DNA of 64,000 nt from Massilia sp. IC2-278 (GTDB lineage: Bacteria; Pseudomonadota; Gammaproteobacteria; Burkholderiales; Burkholderiaceae_D). The notes beneath the pieces are model-generated. The model ran no database searches. It was not told where the DNA came from and worked only from the letters and a program-made list of their open reading frames with translations. Every line of letters starts with the position of its first letter. Positions within the stretch are counted from its first letter, which is position 1. The position numbers and the translations under genes were made by a program. Positions 17,048 to 25,661 of the stretch are shown in pieces. The stretch covers positions 48,363 through 112,362 of the forward strand of contig NZ_JAJFES010000016.1 in the NCBI RefSeq assembly GCF_020708045.1. The letters run 5' to 3'.

Positions 17048-18040
17048 ATGAACGCCATCCAGAGCGCACCTGCCGTGCACGACGTCACCACCGAGCTGCT
17101 GCGCGCGTGGCCCTTGCCCATGCCCGGCGAGGACAGCGACAAGGAAGTGCGCGGCCACGTGCTGGTGCTGGGCGGCTCGCGCGAAATGCCGGGCGCCGTC
17201 ATCCTGGCCGCCACCGCCGCCCTGCGCGCCGGCGCCGGCAAGCTGACGATTGCCACCGGCGCCAGCGTGGCCCAGCTGGTGGCGCTGGCCATGCCCGAGG
17301 CGCGCGTGATCGGCCTCGCCGAAACCGAGGCCGGCGGCTTCACGCCCGAGGCCATCGCCCGGCTCGACCCGCTGGCCGACCGCGTCAGCGCCGTGCTGAT
17401 CGGCCCCGGCATGCAGGACGAAGCGGCCGCCGCCCAACTGGTGCACGGCCTGCTCGAACGCCTGCAGGGCGGCGACACCGCCGTGGTGCTCGACGCCTGC
17501 GCCATGGGCACGCTGCTGCACGCGCCGCCGGGCTGGGACCCGAACGAGAATTACCGTTTCGAGCAGCCGGTGATCGTTACCCCGCACTGCGGCGAAATGG
17601 CGCACCTGACCGGCATTGCGAAGCCCGACATCGTGTCCGGGCCCGATGCGCGGGCGCTGGCCTCGGCCGCCGAATGGAACGCCGTGGTGGCGCTGAAGGG
17701 TGCGCGCACCGTGATCGCCTCGCCCGACGGCGAATTGTGGCAGCACGAAGGGGGCAACGTCGGCCTGGGCATTTCGGGCTCGGGCGACACCCTGTCGGGC
17801 ATCATCACCGGGCTGGCGGCGCGCGGCGCCTCGCTGGCCCAGGCGGCCTGCTGGGGCGTGGCCCTGCATGCGCGCGCCGGCGAACGCCTGGCCGAGCGCA
17901 TGGGTGTACTCGGTTACCTGGCGCGGGAGATCCCGGACGAGATCCCCGCCCTGCTCGAATTGGTTGCCGGCAAGGATGCCGGCAACGAAAAGACCATCCG
18001 GCCTGCGCCGGGGGACACGGTCGGGCGGGAAACCGTTTGA
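17048..18040 (+). CDS. nnrD: ADP-dependent NAD(P)H-hydrate dehydratase
   Basis: 330 residues of the ribokinase-like YjeF C-terminal family, which converts damaged NADHX/NADPHX back to NADH/NADPH at the expense of ADP. Visible motifs are G-H-V-L-V-L-G-G-S near residue 37, A-A-L-R-A-G-A-G-K-L-T, V-V-L-D-A near residue 146, T-P-H-C-G-E-M, and the nucleotide/anion-hole loop I-S-G-S-G-D-T-L-S-G near residue 243 (the usual form is G-T/S-G-D-V/T-L). The epimerase half (NnrE) found fused in many bacteria is absent, so it would be encoded elsewhere. It is probably cotranscribed with the upstream histidine phosphatase. Confidence 0.88.
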   Translation: MNAIQSAPAVHDVTTELLRAWPLPMPGEDSDKEVRGHVLVLGGSREMPGAVILAATAALRAGAGKLTIATGASVAQLVALAMPEARVIGLAETEAGGFTPEAIARLDPLADRVSAVLIGPGMQDEAAAAQLVHGLLERLQGGDTAVVLDACAMGTLLHAPPGWDPNENYRFEQPVIVTPHCGEMAHLTGIAKPDIVSGPDARALASAAEWNAVVALKGARTVIASPDGELWQHEGGNVGLGISGSGDTLSGIITGLAARGASLAQAACWGVALHARAGERLAERMGVLGYLAREIPDEIPALLELVAGKDAGNEKTIRPAPGDTVGRETV

Positions 18041-18297
18041 CTGGTATCAAAATCCGCATGCCGTACCGCGGAATAAAGCAAGATGTGCGCAATCCGGCGA
18101 ACTGGTGGTAACAATGTCAGTCTAATCACTAGTCGGATTCGTGCACCGAACGGGGCCGCGTGTTGCGTCGGTTCCCTGAGGGTTTCGCCAATGGGCCCAG
18201 CGAGGTTCCATGGTGAAACTGAACTGGCGCCGTTAGCCCTCCAGCGCCTCACCTGGAGTCAACGGCACAAGATAGACGTGAACGAGGAGTATAAACA

Positions 18298-18768
18298 ATG
18301 AACGCAATGACCAAAGCACCAAAAATCCTGCTGACCGCAGCCCTCCTGGCCACCATGCTGGGCGCATGCAAGAAGAACGACACCGCCGGCACCACTGGCG
18401 CCGGCGACACCTCGGCAACCTCGCCGAGCTCGACGTCGGGCACCAGCGGCACCACGGGCACCACCGGTGACACCGGCACGGGCGCCACCGGCACCGGCAC
18501 CACGGGCGACACCACCGGCACCGGCGCAACCGGCACCGGCGCCATGGGCACCACCGGCACCACCGGCGACACTACCGGCACTGGCGCCACCGGCACCGGC
18601 GCAACGGGCACCACTGGCGACACCACCGGCACCGGCGCGACCGGCACCACCGGCACGGGCACCAGCGGCACCTCGGGCACGACCGGCACCACCGGCGCCA
18701 GCGGCACCACCGGCAGCACCGATTCGTCGGGCACCGGCACCGGTACTTCGGGCACCACCGGCCGCTAA
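18298..18768 (+). CDS. Thr/Gly-repeat lipoprotein, paralogue 1
   Basis: The 156-residue product has a lipoprotein signal with lipobox L-G-A-C (Cys at residue ~23) followed by K-K-N-D. The rest is almost entirely low-complexity G-T-T-G / G-A-T-G-T-G repeats with scattered Asp and Ser, ending G-T-T-G-R. Nothing suggests an enzyme; the mature chain is likely unstructured at the outer or inner membrane surface. A ribosome site GAGGAG (18284-18289) precedes ATG 18298. The two following genes share the same lipobox-plus-disordered layout, so this is a tandem family. Repetitive codons make replication slippage length variation likely. Confidence 0.8.
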   Translation: MNAMTKAPKILLTAALLATMLGACKKNDTAGTTGAGDTSATSPSSTSGTSGTTGTTGDTGTGATGTGTTGDTTGTGATGTGAMGTTGTTGDTTGTGATGTGATGTTGDTTGTGATGTTGTGTSGTSGTTGTTGASGTTGSTDSSGTGTGTSGTTGR

Positions 18769-19227
18769 TCGGGCCGCGTTTGACCACTCAGCAGGGCCTG
18801 CTTTTTGCAGGCTCTGCGGTGTGCGCATGTCATCAGTGCATCACGCCGCCGGCGATCGAGCCGGTGTTGCGTGGTTTTACGCTTGTTTGTTCAGTTTTCT
18901 CCACATCGCTTTTCCTCTCCCCTTTGGCGCGATCGCTCTAGCCTTCCATCGCGTTGCATCGTTCCATCGTTGCATCGTTCCATCGTTCCATCGTTCCATC
19001 GTTCCATCGCTCCTTCGTTCCTCTTTCTTCTTCCCTTTTTCCCTCGTACCAGTCTTGTGCAAGCCTGCGGCACGCTGCCAGACCTTGCTTCACACCATGA
19101 CCGCCATCCGCACCTGTTTGCGCCTTACGTTGGCCCGCGCACGGACTGCGCATCTGCGCGCCGCCAGAATGGGAACCAACGCGGCATTGCTGCGACTCTT
19201 TTTCCCATATTCTTAAGGAGGTTCACC
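18769..19227. other. 459-base gap between lipoprotein paralogues 1 and 2
   Basis: It holds an 11-bp hairpin with a T5 loop (18791-18817, G-C-rich, no T-tract after it), an 8-bp tandem repeat array (listed separately), a pyrimidine-rich stretch (19010-19050) and the ribosome site of the next gene. The frame of the second lipoprotein is open back to 18805, but the extra residues have no protein-like composition. Confidence 0.6.
18953..19016. repeat. 8-bp tandem repeat array (gttccatc), about 8 units
   Basis: Consecutive units from 18953: gttgcatc, gttccatc, gttgcatc, four gttccatc, then a decayed gctccttc. The period is exactly 8 bases. It lies about 210 bases upstream of the second lipoprotein start. 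Such arrays change copy number by slippage. Confidence 0.9.
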
Positions 19228-19701
19228 ATGAACCGCACCACTACCCTACCGAAATTCATCCTGGCCACGGCCGTCGTTGCCGCCATGCTGGGCGGCTGCC
19301 GCAAGGACGAGCCGGCTGCCGATCCTGTCGCCCAGGGCGCCGATGGCGGCCCGGTCGCAGGCAGCGGCCTGAGCACCAGTACCGCGGTCGGCACCAGCGG
19401 CGCGGCCGGCACCACCTCGGGCGGCGTCGACAACGCCACCGCCAGCCAGAATGCCGGCGTGAACCCGACCAACGGCGAAACCACGAACATCGGCGTGCAG
19501 GGCGACAACGAAGGCGCGGCCGGCAACAACGGCGGCACCAGCTCGGGCAGCACCGGCAGCACGGTTTCGGGCGGCCCCGGCGCCAACACCATGACGCCGG
19601 CGAATGCCGACGGTACCAATGCCGCCACCACCGGCACGGGCACCGGCACCGGCGCGAATAGCCGCGATACCGGCACCGGCACCACCACGACCGGCCAGTA
19701 A
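19228..19701 (+). CDS. Gly/Thr/Asn-rich lipoprotein, paralogue 2
   Basis: 157 residues: a lipoprotein signal ending L-G-G-C (lipobox Cys at residue ~24) followed by R-K-D-E, then a disordered mature region rich in Gly, Thr, Ser, Asn and Ala with short elements such as G-T-S-G-A-A-G-T-T and ending T-T-T-T-G-Q. ATG 19228 is fixed by AAGGAG (19215-19220) 7 bases upstream; longer in-frame starts lack a ribosome site. It shares the layout M-x(n)-A-A-M-L-G-(A/G)-C-(K/R)-K with its neighbours. The Asp/Glu right after Cys+2 is not the exact inner-membrane retention signal, so sorting cannot be predicted firmly. No known function. Confidence 0.8.
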   Translation: MNRTTTLPKFILATAVVAAMLGGCRKDEPAADPVAQGADGGPVAGSGLSTSTAVGTSGAAGTTSGGVDNATASQNAGVNPTNGETTNIGVQGDNEGAAGNNGGTSSGSTGSTVSGGPGANTMTPANADGTNAATTGTGTGTGANSRDTGTGTTTTGQ

Positions 19702-19770
19702 AGGCCGGCGCAACGCGGCAATCGCCGGCACGGCGCCGGCGTACCGACGACAACAGACAAAGGACCCACC

Positions 19771-20286
19771 ATGAAAACGACACGTAAAATTCCAGCCATC
19801 ATCATGACCACCGCCCTGCTCGCCGCCGTCCTCGGCGGCTGCAAGAAGGAAGACAACGGCATCGGCGGCGACGGCGACGCGGCAGCGGTCTCCAGCCGCA
19901 GCGAAGGCGCGGGCAGCGGCGGTGCAGCCGGCACCAGCGGCGCCACCGGCAACGCCGGCGATACAGGCCTGGGCGGCGTCGAGTACAACACCAACAACAA
20001 CCCGCGCACCGTCGGCGAAAACGAAGGCGGCTCGCGCGAGAACACGCCAGGCGCGGTCGGCGGCGCCAGCGGCGTGAGCGGCGCCGTGGAGGTCGGCCCG
20101 AACGGCAGCACCACCGGCGGCGCCAACCCGGGCGGCGCGCCGATGGCCCCGGCCCCGGCCGCCGGCAGCGAAGGCGCCGTCAGCGGCGGCAGCACCGGCA
20201 ACACCACTGGCACCGGCCCGGCATCGACCCGCGCCGGTTCCGGCGAATCCGGTCCGCTGAACCCGGCTCCCGGCACCGGCCGCTAA
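19771..20286 (+). CDS. Gly/Ala/Ser-rich lipoprotein, paralogue 3
   Basis: 171 residues with lipobox L-G-G-C (Cys at residue ~24) followed by K-K-E-D-N, then a Gly/Ala/Ser/Thr/Asn-rich disordered region containing G-V-E-Y-N-T-N-N-N-P-R-T and a Pro-rich patch P-M-A-P-A-P-A-A. It ends P-G-T-G-R, like paralogue 1 (T-T-G-R). It follows paralogue 2 by 69 bases, probably in the same transcript, which ends at the strong bidirectional terminator at 20354. The mature parts of the three proteins diverge in sequence while keeping composition, consistent with relaxed selection on order. Function unknown. Confidence 0.8.
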   Translation: MKTTRKIPAIIMTTALLAAVLGGCKKEDNGIGGDGDAAAVSSRSEGAGSGGAAGTSGATGNAGDTGLGGVEYNTNNNPRTVGENEGGSRENTPGAVGGASGVSGAVEVGPNGSTTGGANPGGAPMAPAPAAGSEGAVSGGSTGNTTGTGPASTRAGSGESGPLNPAPGTGR

Positions 20287-20353
20287 TTCAGGTGCAGCAT
20301 CCCCCTCTTGCCTGGCTGCCGCTGCCGGGCCAGGACGGGATACCTGCAGAAAC

Positions 20354-20383
20354 AAAAGAGCCCGCACATGTGCGGGCTCTTTT
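20354..20383. terminator. bidirectional intrinsic terminator
   Basis: A perfect 15+15-base palindrome with arms AAAAGAGCCCGCACA and TGTGCGGGCTCTTTT, flanked by A and T runs. It separates the convergent lipoprotein and efflux transcripts and can serve both strands. Confidence 0.92.
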
Positions 20384-20443
20384 ATTATGCAGCGCCTGAA
20401 GCAAGCTCAAGCGCCCCGGACGGCCCCGAAGCGGGCCGCCGTC

Positions 20444-23400
20444 TTACACGCCTTCGGCCACCTTGGCCGGCTTCTTCGCCAGCGGCACGCTCTTGCCGGC
20501 GCCCGGGCCACGGCCGCGGCCGGTAGCGAAGCGGAACAGCCACATGATCATGCGGAACACGAAGCGCACCAGGATCAGGGTCAGGATCGCTTCCACGAAG
20601 GTGACCACGAAGGCCGGCAGCACGTGCCAGCGTTCCGCGCGGCGGTGGAACTTGGCGGCCATGCGGTCGCGCGCGATCTCGATGCTGTCGTAGAAGGTCG
20701 GCACCACCAGCAGGGTCAGCAGCGTCGAGGTGATGGTGCCGCCGATGATGGCCACCGCCAGCGGCTGGTAGAACTTGCCGTCCGGGCCGAGCGCCAGGGC
20801 CACCGGCAGCATGCCGGCGATCAGGGCGAAGGTGGTCATCAGGATCGGACGCAGACGCACGCGGCCGGCCTTCATCAGCGCTTCTTCCCTGGCATAGCCT
20901 TCGTGTTCCAGCGCGCGCGCCGCTTCCAGCAGCAGGATCGCGTTCTTCGCCACCAGGCCCATCAGCATGATGATGCCGATAAAGCTCATCAGGTTCAGGG
21001 TGCCGCGGGTGAGCAGCAGCGCCACCACCACGCCGATCAGCGACAGCGGCAGCGACAGCATCACGCCCAGCGGCGCGGTGAAGGAACCGAACTGCATCAC
21101 CAGGATCAAATACATGAGCCCGATACCGCCGAAGAGAGCGATCGTCATTTCGCGGAACAGCTCGGCCTGGTCCTTGCCGGCGCCGCCCAGCGCCAGGCCA
21201 TAGCCCGGCGGGAAGTCGAAGCTCTTGGCCAGGGCCATGGCGTCGGCCGTGACTTCGCCGTTCGAGCGGCCCTGGGCATTCGCCGAGACCGTGATCACGC
21301 GCTTGCCGTCCTTGTGCACGATTTCCGACGGGCCCTTACCCATGCTGATGCGGGCGATCTGCTCCAGCGGCACCATGGTGTTGGTGCCGGCAATCGCGAT
21401 CGGCAGGCGCTCGATGTTCTCGATGCTGACCCGGTCTTCCGGATGCAGGCGCACCGCCACGTCGCGGGTTTCGCCGGTCGGGTCGACCCAGTCGCCGACC
21501 TCGATGCCGGCAAAGGCCACGCGCAACGCGGTGGCGGCGTCGCCCACCGACACGCCCATCGAGTTCGCCAGGCCGCGGTCGAGCTCGATCTGCAGCTCGT
21601 CCTTCGGATCCTGCTGCGACAAGGTCACGTCCACCGCGCCCGGCACCTGGCGCAGCTTTTCCATGTAGGCCGTGGTCAGCTCCATGAGTTTACGCGAGTC
21701 GTTGCCGGTGAATTCGATCTGCACCGGCTTGCCGCCGCCCGACAGGTCGTCGAGCACGGTGTACTCGGCGCCCACCAGGCGCGAGACCTTGGCACGCAAA
21801 TCGGCGCCGATCTCGGCCGCGCTGCGGGTACGGGTATTGCGCTTGCCGATCTCGATGTAGATCGAGCCGCCGCTCGGGCGGGCGACGATGTCGGTGGCGC
21901 GGGTTTCCGGCAGCGTGTGGGCGAGCTTGGCCGCCTGCTCCATCTTGATGCGTGCAAATTCCAGGCTCGACGAGGCCGGGGTACGCACCTCGATCATGAT
22001 CTTGTTACCGTCGCCGGCGGGCAGGAAGCTGGTGCCGCCGAACATCACCTGCAGCGTGATCGCCGCGGCAAAACTCAAGGCCGCGATCACACCCATCCAC
22101 ACGCGGTGGTGCAGCGCCCAGGCAATCACGTTGCCGTAGCGGCCGGCCAGGCGGTCGAACCAGGCATTGAAGTGGCCCAGTGCTTTCGACAGGCCCTTCT
22201 TCGGCTCCAGGTGGTGGCCTGGCGGGTCGCCCCAGTAGGCCGACAGCATCGGGTCGAGCGTGAAGGAAATGAACAGCGAGACCAGCACCGAGCAGGTGAC
22301 GGTCAGCGCGAACGGACGGAACCATTCGCCGGCAATGCCCGGCATGAAGGCGACCGGGATGAACACGGCCATGATCGAGAAGGTGGTGGCGGCCACGGCC
22401 ATGCCGATCTCGGAGGTGCCGACCAGGGCCGCGGTACGGCGGTCGGCGCCGTTTTCCATGTGGCGCACGATGTTTTCGCGCACCACGATGGCGTCGTCGA
22501 TCAGCACGCCGATTGCCAGCGACAGCCCGAGCAGGGTCATGAAGTTCAGCGTGAAGCCGCACAGCCAGACCGCGATAAAGGCGGCCAGCACCGATGTCGG
22601 CAGCGACAGCGCGGTAATCAGCGTCGAGCGCCAGGAATTCAGGAAGGCGTAGACCACGAACACGGTCAGCACGGCGCCGAACACCAGCGACTCGATCACG
22701 TTGTTCAGGCTGCTTTGCGCTTCCTCGCCGCCATCGCGGGTGATGGTCAGCGTGGTGCCCTTCGGCAGTTCCTTGTTGATCTCGGCCACCAGCTCGTGCA
22801 CGCGCTTGGCGATCGACACGGTCGAGGCGTCGCGGGTACGCACGATCGAGATGCCGACGTTCGGGCTGCCGCTATGGATCGAGGCGCTGTCGATGTCGGC
22901 GAAGCCGTCCTGGATCGTGGCCACCTGGTTCAGGCGCACGATGGTGTCGCCGCTGCGTTTTACCACGATCTGGGAAAAGTCCTCGGGGCGCTCGATGCGG
23001 CCGATTAGGCGGATGCCCTTTTCGTCGAGCACGCCACGCACCTTGCCCACCGGCGCGTTCGTGTTCTGCCGGCTCAGCGCATTCGTGACGTCGCTGACCG
23101 AGATGTTGTATTCGCGCAGCTGGTCGGCGCGCAGCAGCACCGACAGTTCGCGCCGCAGCGAACCGTTCACGTTGACGGTGGACACGCCGTCGATGGCGCG
23201 GAAGCGGTCGGCCAGCACGTCCTCGGCCAGGCGCGAAATGGTGGCGTGGCTCTGGCTGCTCGACGACAGGGCCAGCTGCATGATCGGCTGGGCCGAGGGA
23301 TCGACGCGGCGCAGGATCGGCTCGCGCATTTCCAGCGGCAATTTATAGCGCACTGCCGAGATGGCGTTGCGCACGTCGTCCGAGGCTTCGATCAGGTTGC

Positions 23401-23695
23401 GCTTGAAGTCGAATTCCAGCACCAGGGTGGCGCTGCCTTCATTGGCATAGGAGGTGACCTCGGTCACGCCCTGCACGCTCTGCATCTGCTTTTCCAGGCG
23501 GTCGATGATCTCGCGCTCGGCCGTTTCCGGCGAGGCGCCCGGATACGGCACGTTGACCACGATCACCGGAATATCGACGTCGGGATTCTGGTTGACGCGC
23601 AGCTTCGACAGGGCCAGCAAGCCGATGCACATCATGCCCAGGATCAGCACGATCGTGGCGACCGGCTTCTTGACACTGAAATTGGAGAGGAACAT
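20444..23695 (-). CDS. RND efflux transporter permease (HAE-1-like)
   Basis: 1083 residues of the AcrB/MexB-type inner-membrane pump that uses the proton gradient to expel drugs or other hydrophobic compounds through a tripartite channel. The N-terminus F-S-V-K-K-P-V-A-T-I-V-L-I-L-G is the first helix; the TM4 proton-relay pair is in G-V-L-I-D-D-A-I-V-V-R-E-N; further family motifs are Y-P-G-A-S-P-E-T-A-E and G-I-I-M-L-M-G-L-V-A-K-N-A-I-L-L near residue 930. The tail is basic and Lys/Pro-rich. The adaptor gene ends 3 bases upstream, so the two form an operon; no outer-membrane factor follows, so a TolC-like partner must be encoded elsewhere. Substrate unknown. Confidence 0.94.
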   Translation of the reverse strand: MFLSNFSVKKPVATIVLILGMMCIGLLALSKLRVNQNPDVDIPVIVVNVPYPGASPETAEREIIDRLEKQMQSVQGVTEVTSYANEGSATLVLEFDFKRNLIEASDDVRNAISAVRYKLPLEMREPILRRVDPSAQPIMQLALSSSSQSHATISRLAEDVLADRFRAIDGVSTVNVNGSLRRELSVLLRADQLREYNISVSDVTNALSRQNTNAPVGKVRGVLDEKGIRLIGRIERPEDFSQIVVKRSGDTIVRLNQVATIQDGFADIDSASIHSGSPNVGISIVRTRDASTVSIAKRVHELVAEINKELPKGTTLTITRDGGEEAQSSLNNVIESLVFGAVLTVFVVYAFLNSWRSTLITALSLPTSVLAAFIAVWLCGFTLNFMTLLGLSLAIGVLIDDAIVVRENIVRHMENGADRRTAALVGTSEIGMAVAATTFSIMAVFIPVAFMPGIAGEWFRPFALTVTCSVLVSLFISFTLDPMLSAYWGDPPGHHLEPKKGLSKALGHFNAWFDRLAGRYGNVIAWALHHRVWMGVIAALSFAAAITLQVMFGGTSFLPAGDGNKIMIEVRTPASSSLEFARIKMEQAAKLAHTLPETRATDIVARPSGGSIYIEIGKRNTRTRSAAEIGADLRAKVSRLVGAEYTVLDDLSGGGKPVQIEFTGNDSRKLMELTTAYMEKLRQVPGAVDVTLSQQDPKDELQIELDRGLANSMGVSVGDAATALRVAFAGIEVGDWVDPTGETRDVAVRLHPEDRVSIENIERLPIAIAGTNTMVPLEQIARISMGKGPSEIVHKDGKRVITVSANAQGRSNGEVTADAMALAKSFDFPPGYGLALGGAGKDQAELFREMTIALFGGIGLMYLILVMQFGSFTAPLGVMLSLPLSLIGVVVALLLTRGTLNLMSFIGIIMLMGLVAKNAILLLEAARALEHEGYAREEALMKAGRVRLRPILMTTFALIAGMLPVALALGPDGKFYQPLAVAIIGGTITSTLLTLLVVPTFYDSIEIARDRMAAKFHRRAERWHVLPAFVVTFVEAILTLILVRFVFRMIMWLFRFATGRGRGPGAGKSVPLAKKPAKVAEGV

Positions 23696-23698
23696 GGC

Positions 23699-24847
23699 TT
23701 ATTTCCCTTGGGCCTGGGGAGCAGAGGCTACGCGGGCGGCGGCCATTTCCACCTTCTGGCCATCCTTCAGGTTCGAGCTCGGGCTGCGCAGCACGGTGTC
23801 GCCGGCGGCCAGGCCGGTCTTGATCTCGTAATTGCCGGTGCGCTGGTCGCGCATGCCGACTTCCAGGTTCACTTTCGCCAGCGTGCCGCCCTTCACGCGC
23901 CAGGTATAGGTGTCGTCGCCGCTGCGCACGATGGCGCTTTCCGGCAGCATCAGCGCGTTCGAGGTCTCGGCGTCGATCCGCCCTTCCGCGTACAGGCCGG
24001 CCACGCGCGGTTGCTCGCCGGTCAGGCCGACCAGCACCTCGACCTGGCGCGTGATGTCGTTGGCCGAGGGGTCAATGCGTTTGACCACGCCGGTGAACGC
24101 CTGGTTGCCGTAGCCGTTGATGTGGAACTTGACTGGCTGGCCGAGTTTCACGGTGGCGATCTTGTCGGTCGAGACGCGGCCCTCGAAGCGCATGCTGTTC
24201 GGGTCGATCACTTTCACCAGTTCCTTGCCGACGGTGGCGGTGTCGCCGGCCGACACCTTGCGGTCGCTGACGATGCCGTCGAACGGCGCGCGCACCTGGG
24301 TGCGGCTGGTCTGCTGGCGCGCCAGGGCGGCGCGGCTCTTCGCGGCCGACAGTTCGCTCAGGGCGCTGTTCTTGCGCACTTCGGCTTCGTCGAAGGCGGC
24401 GGCCGAGGTCATGCCCGAGGCGCGCAGGGTCTTCAGGCGTTCCAGCTGGCGATTCGACTGGTCGAGTGCCTGCGAGGCGGCGCGCACGGCTTCGTCGGCC
24501 GACAGCAGCGTATCGCGGATCGCGGTCTCATCCAGTTTCACCAGCAGGTCGCCGCGCTTGACCGGCTCGCCGTTCTCTTTCAGCACTTGCAGCACCACGG
24601 CCGAGACTTCCGCGCGCAGATCGGCGCGGCGTTCCGGCTGGATCGAGCCGGTGATCACCGGGCCCGAGGCCAGCGCATCGCTCTGCACCGTCAACAGGTC
24701 TTCGGGCGCAACCAGCAGCTGGCTCGGCTTGTTGTCCTTGGCCTGGGCGGTGGCGTTCGGACCGGCCTTGGCCGGGTCCTTGCCCTCCTTGCTGCAGGCG
24801 GCCAGGGCCGACGCGATGGCAAGGACGAGTAGAGTGTTGCGCAGCAT
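23699..24847 (-). CDS. RND efflux periplasmic adaptor (lipoprotein)
   Basis: A 382-residue membrane-fusion protein linking the permease to an outer-membrane channel. It has a lipoprotein signal with lipobox L-A-A-C (Cys at residue ~18), a biotinyl-lipoyl-like half-motif (V-S-A-V-V-L-Q-V-L-K-E-N-G-E-P-V-K-R-G-D), an alpha-hairpin coiled coil (residues ~110-170), the second lipoyl half V-R-A-P-F-D-G-I-V, and a beta-barrel/C-terminal domain. ATG 24847 is preferred because GGAGAG lies 7 bases upstream; TTG five codons earlier is the frame-open alternative. First gene of the two-gene efflux operon. Confidence 0.92.
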   Translation of the reverse strand: MLRNTLLVLAIASALAACSKEGKDPAKAGPNATAQAKDNKPSQLLVAPEDLLTVQSDALASGPVITGSIQPERRADLRAEVSAVVLQVLKENGEPVKRGDLLVKLDETAIRDTLLSADEAVRAASQALDQSNRQLERLKTLRASGMTSAAAFDEAEVRKNSALSELSAAKSRAALARQQTSRTQVRAPFDGIVSDRKVSAGDTATVGKELVKVIDPNSMRFEGRVSTDKIATVKLGQPVKFHINGYGNQAFTGVVKRIDPSANDITRQVEVLVGLTGEQPRVAGLYAEGRIDAETSNALMLPESAIVRSGDDTYTWRVKGGTLAKVNLEVGMRDQRTGNYEIKTGLAAGDTVLRSPSSNLKDGQKVEMAAARVASAPQAQGK

Positions 24848-25007
24848 GTTGAGTCTCTCCAATTGGACGCTGATGACTTATATTTTTAAGAGGCGGATTT
24901 CACCAGCGCGCAGTATCCGGGAGCCGGACCCACCCGTCAATCGACGGTCCTGCGCACTGTGGTTTTCGAGGGATGAACTGCGTCCTGGCGCGATGGACTG
25001 CAGCGGC

Positions 25008-25057
25008 GGCGGACAAAATTCGCGGTGGGCGGACAGTTGGCGGACACCCGGCGGACA
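25008..25057. repeat. four GGCGGACA direct repeats upstream of the efflux operon
   Basis: GGCGGACA occurs at 25008, 25028, 25039 and 25050; the last three are spaced exactly 11 bases, about one helical turn. Inverted copies (TGTCCGG at 25059, TGTCCGC at 25071) follow. The array lies 160-210 bases upstream of the adaptor start (minus strand), so it could be a regulator-binding array, but no regulator gene is adjacent. Confidence 0.6.
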
Positions 25058-25084
25058 CTGTCCGGCAGGCTGTCCGCGTTTTTT
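25051..25084 (+). terminator. terminator-like hairpin with T6 tract, no obvious gene upstream
   Basis: GCGGACA (25051-25057) can pair with TGTCCGC (25071-25077), followed by G and six T residues. Both neighbouring genes run on the minus strand, so a plus-strand terminator here has no known transcript to end. Confidence 0.4.
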
Positions 25085-25093
25085 ATCCGGCGA

Positions 25094-25513
25094 TCAAGCG
25101 ACCAGCAGGTGGTACACCAGGAAGCCCATGCCGATGCCGGTGACGATGCCGCCGCAGATTTCGACCAGGGTATGGCCCATGCGTTCACGCAGGGTGACGT
25201 GGCCGGTGACCTCGACCGCCAGGCGGTTGATGGCGGCAGCCTGGCGGCCGACGTGCTGGCGCAGGCTGTTGGCGTCGATCATCACGATGAAGGCCAGGGT
25301 GACGGCCACGCCGAAGGCCGGGTGGTCCATGCCTTCGCGCAGGGCGATCAGGGTCGCCATGCTGGTGACCACCGAGCTATGGTTGCTGGGAAATCCACCG
25401 TTGCCAACCAGGTTGAACGCCCAGCGCCGCTGGCGTGCGCTGTTGATCAGGAACTTGATTGGACCGACGACGAGCCAGGTCAAAAAAGGCGTGATGAGGT
25501 AAGTAAGGTCCAT
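25094..25513 (-). CDS. divergent PAP2 family membrane protein (DUF212)
   Basis: 139 residues matching the divergent PAP2/DUF212 family (B. subtilis YuiD-like). The core motif G-G-F-P-S-N-H-S-S is the distinctive PAP2-like signature (normally P-S-G-H), followed by D-A-N-S-L-R-Q-H-V-G and a C-terminal M-G-H-T-L-V-E-I-C-G-G. Three to four hydrophobic segments place it in the inner membrane. Phosphatase activity on a lipid phosphate is the family guess, but no substrate is known. It lies upstream of and codirectional with the efflux operon, separated by about 245 bases that include the GGCGGACA array. Confidence 0.85.
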   Translation of the reverse strand: MDLTYLITPFLTWLVVGPIKFLINSARQRRWAFNLVGNGGFPSNHSSVVTSMATLIALREGMDHPAFGVAVTLAFIVMIDANSLRQHVGRQAAAINRLAVEVTGHVTLRERMGHTLVEICGGIVTGIGMGFLVYHLLVA

Positions 25514-25661
25514 GTATTATCCAAAATGTAAATGCCGGGCGGAATTATCGCAGAAGGCATGCACGCGGGCGACCTGCGCTGCGACCTCCGCCTGTACGAA
25601 ACGGTAAGATGCCTGAAAACTGTGTCATTTCAACCAATATTCGAATAAGAAGAGGAACCAG

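Noticed and set aside
18805..19227. N-terminal extension of lipoprotein paralogue 2 through the 8-bp repeat array
   Set aside because: No ribosome site at 18805, Arg/Ser/His-rich composition unlike protein, and AAGGAG places the start at 19228.
20387..23008. 873-aa plus-strand ORF opposite the efflux permease
   Set aside because: His/Gln/Arg-rich antisense shadow without family features, covering a well-conserved RND gene.
25514..25661. Possible yybP-ykoY (manganese) riboswitch before the DUF475 gene
   Set aside because: The gap is short and the conserved core of that riboswitch was not found by eye.
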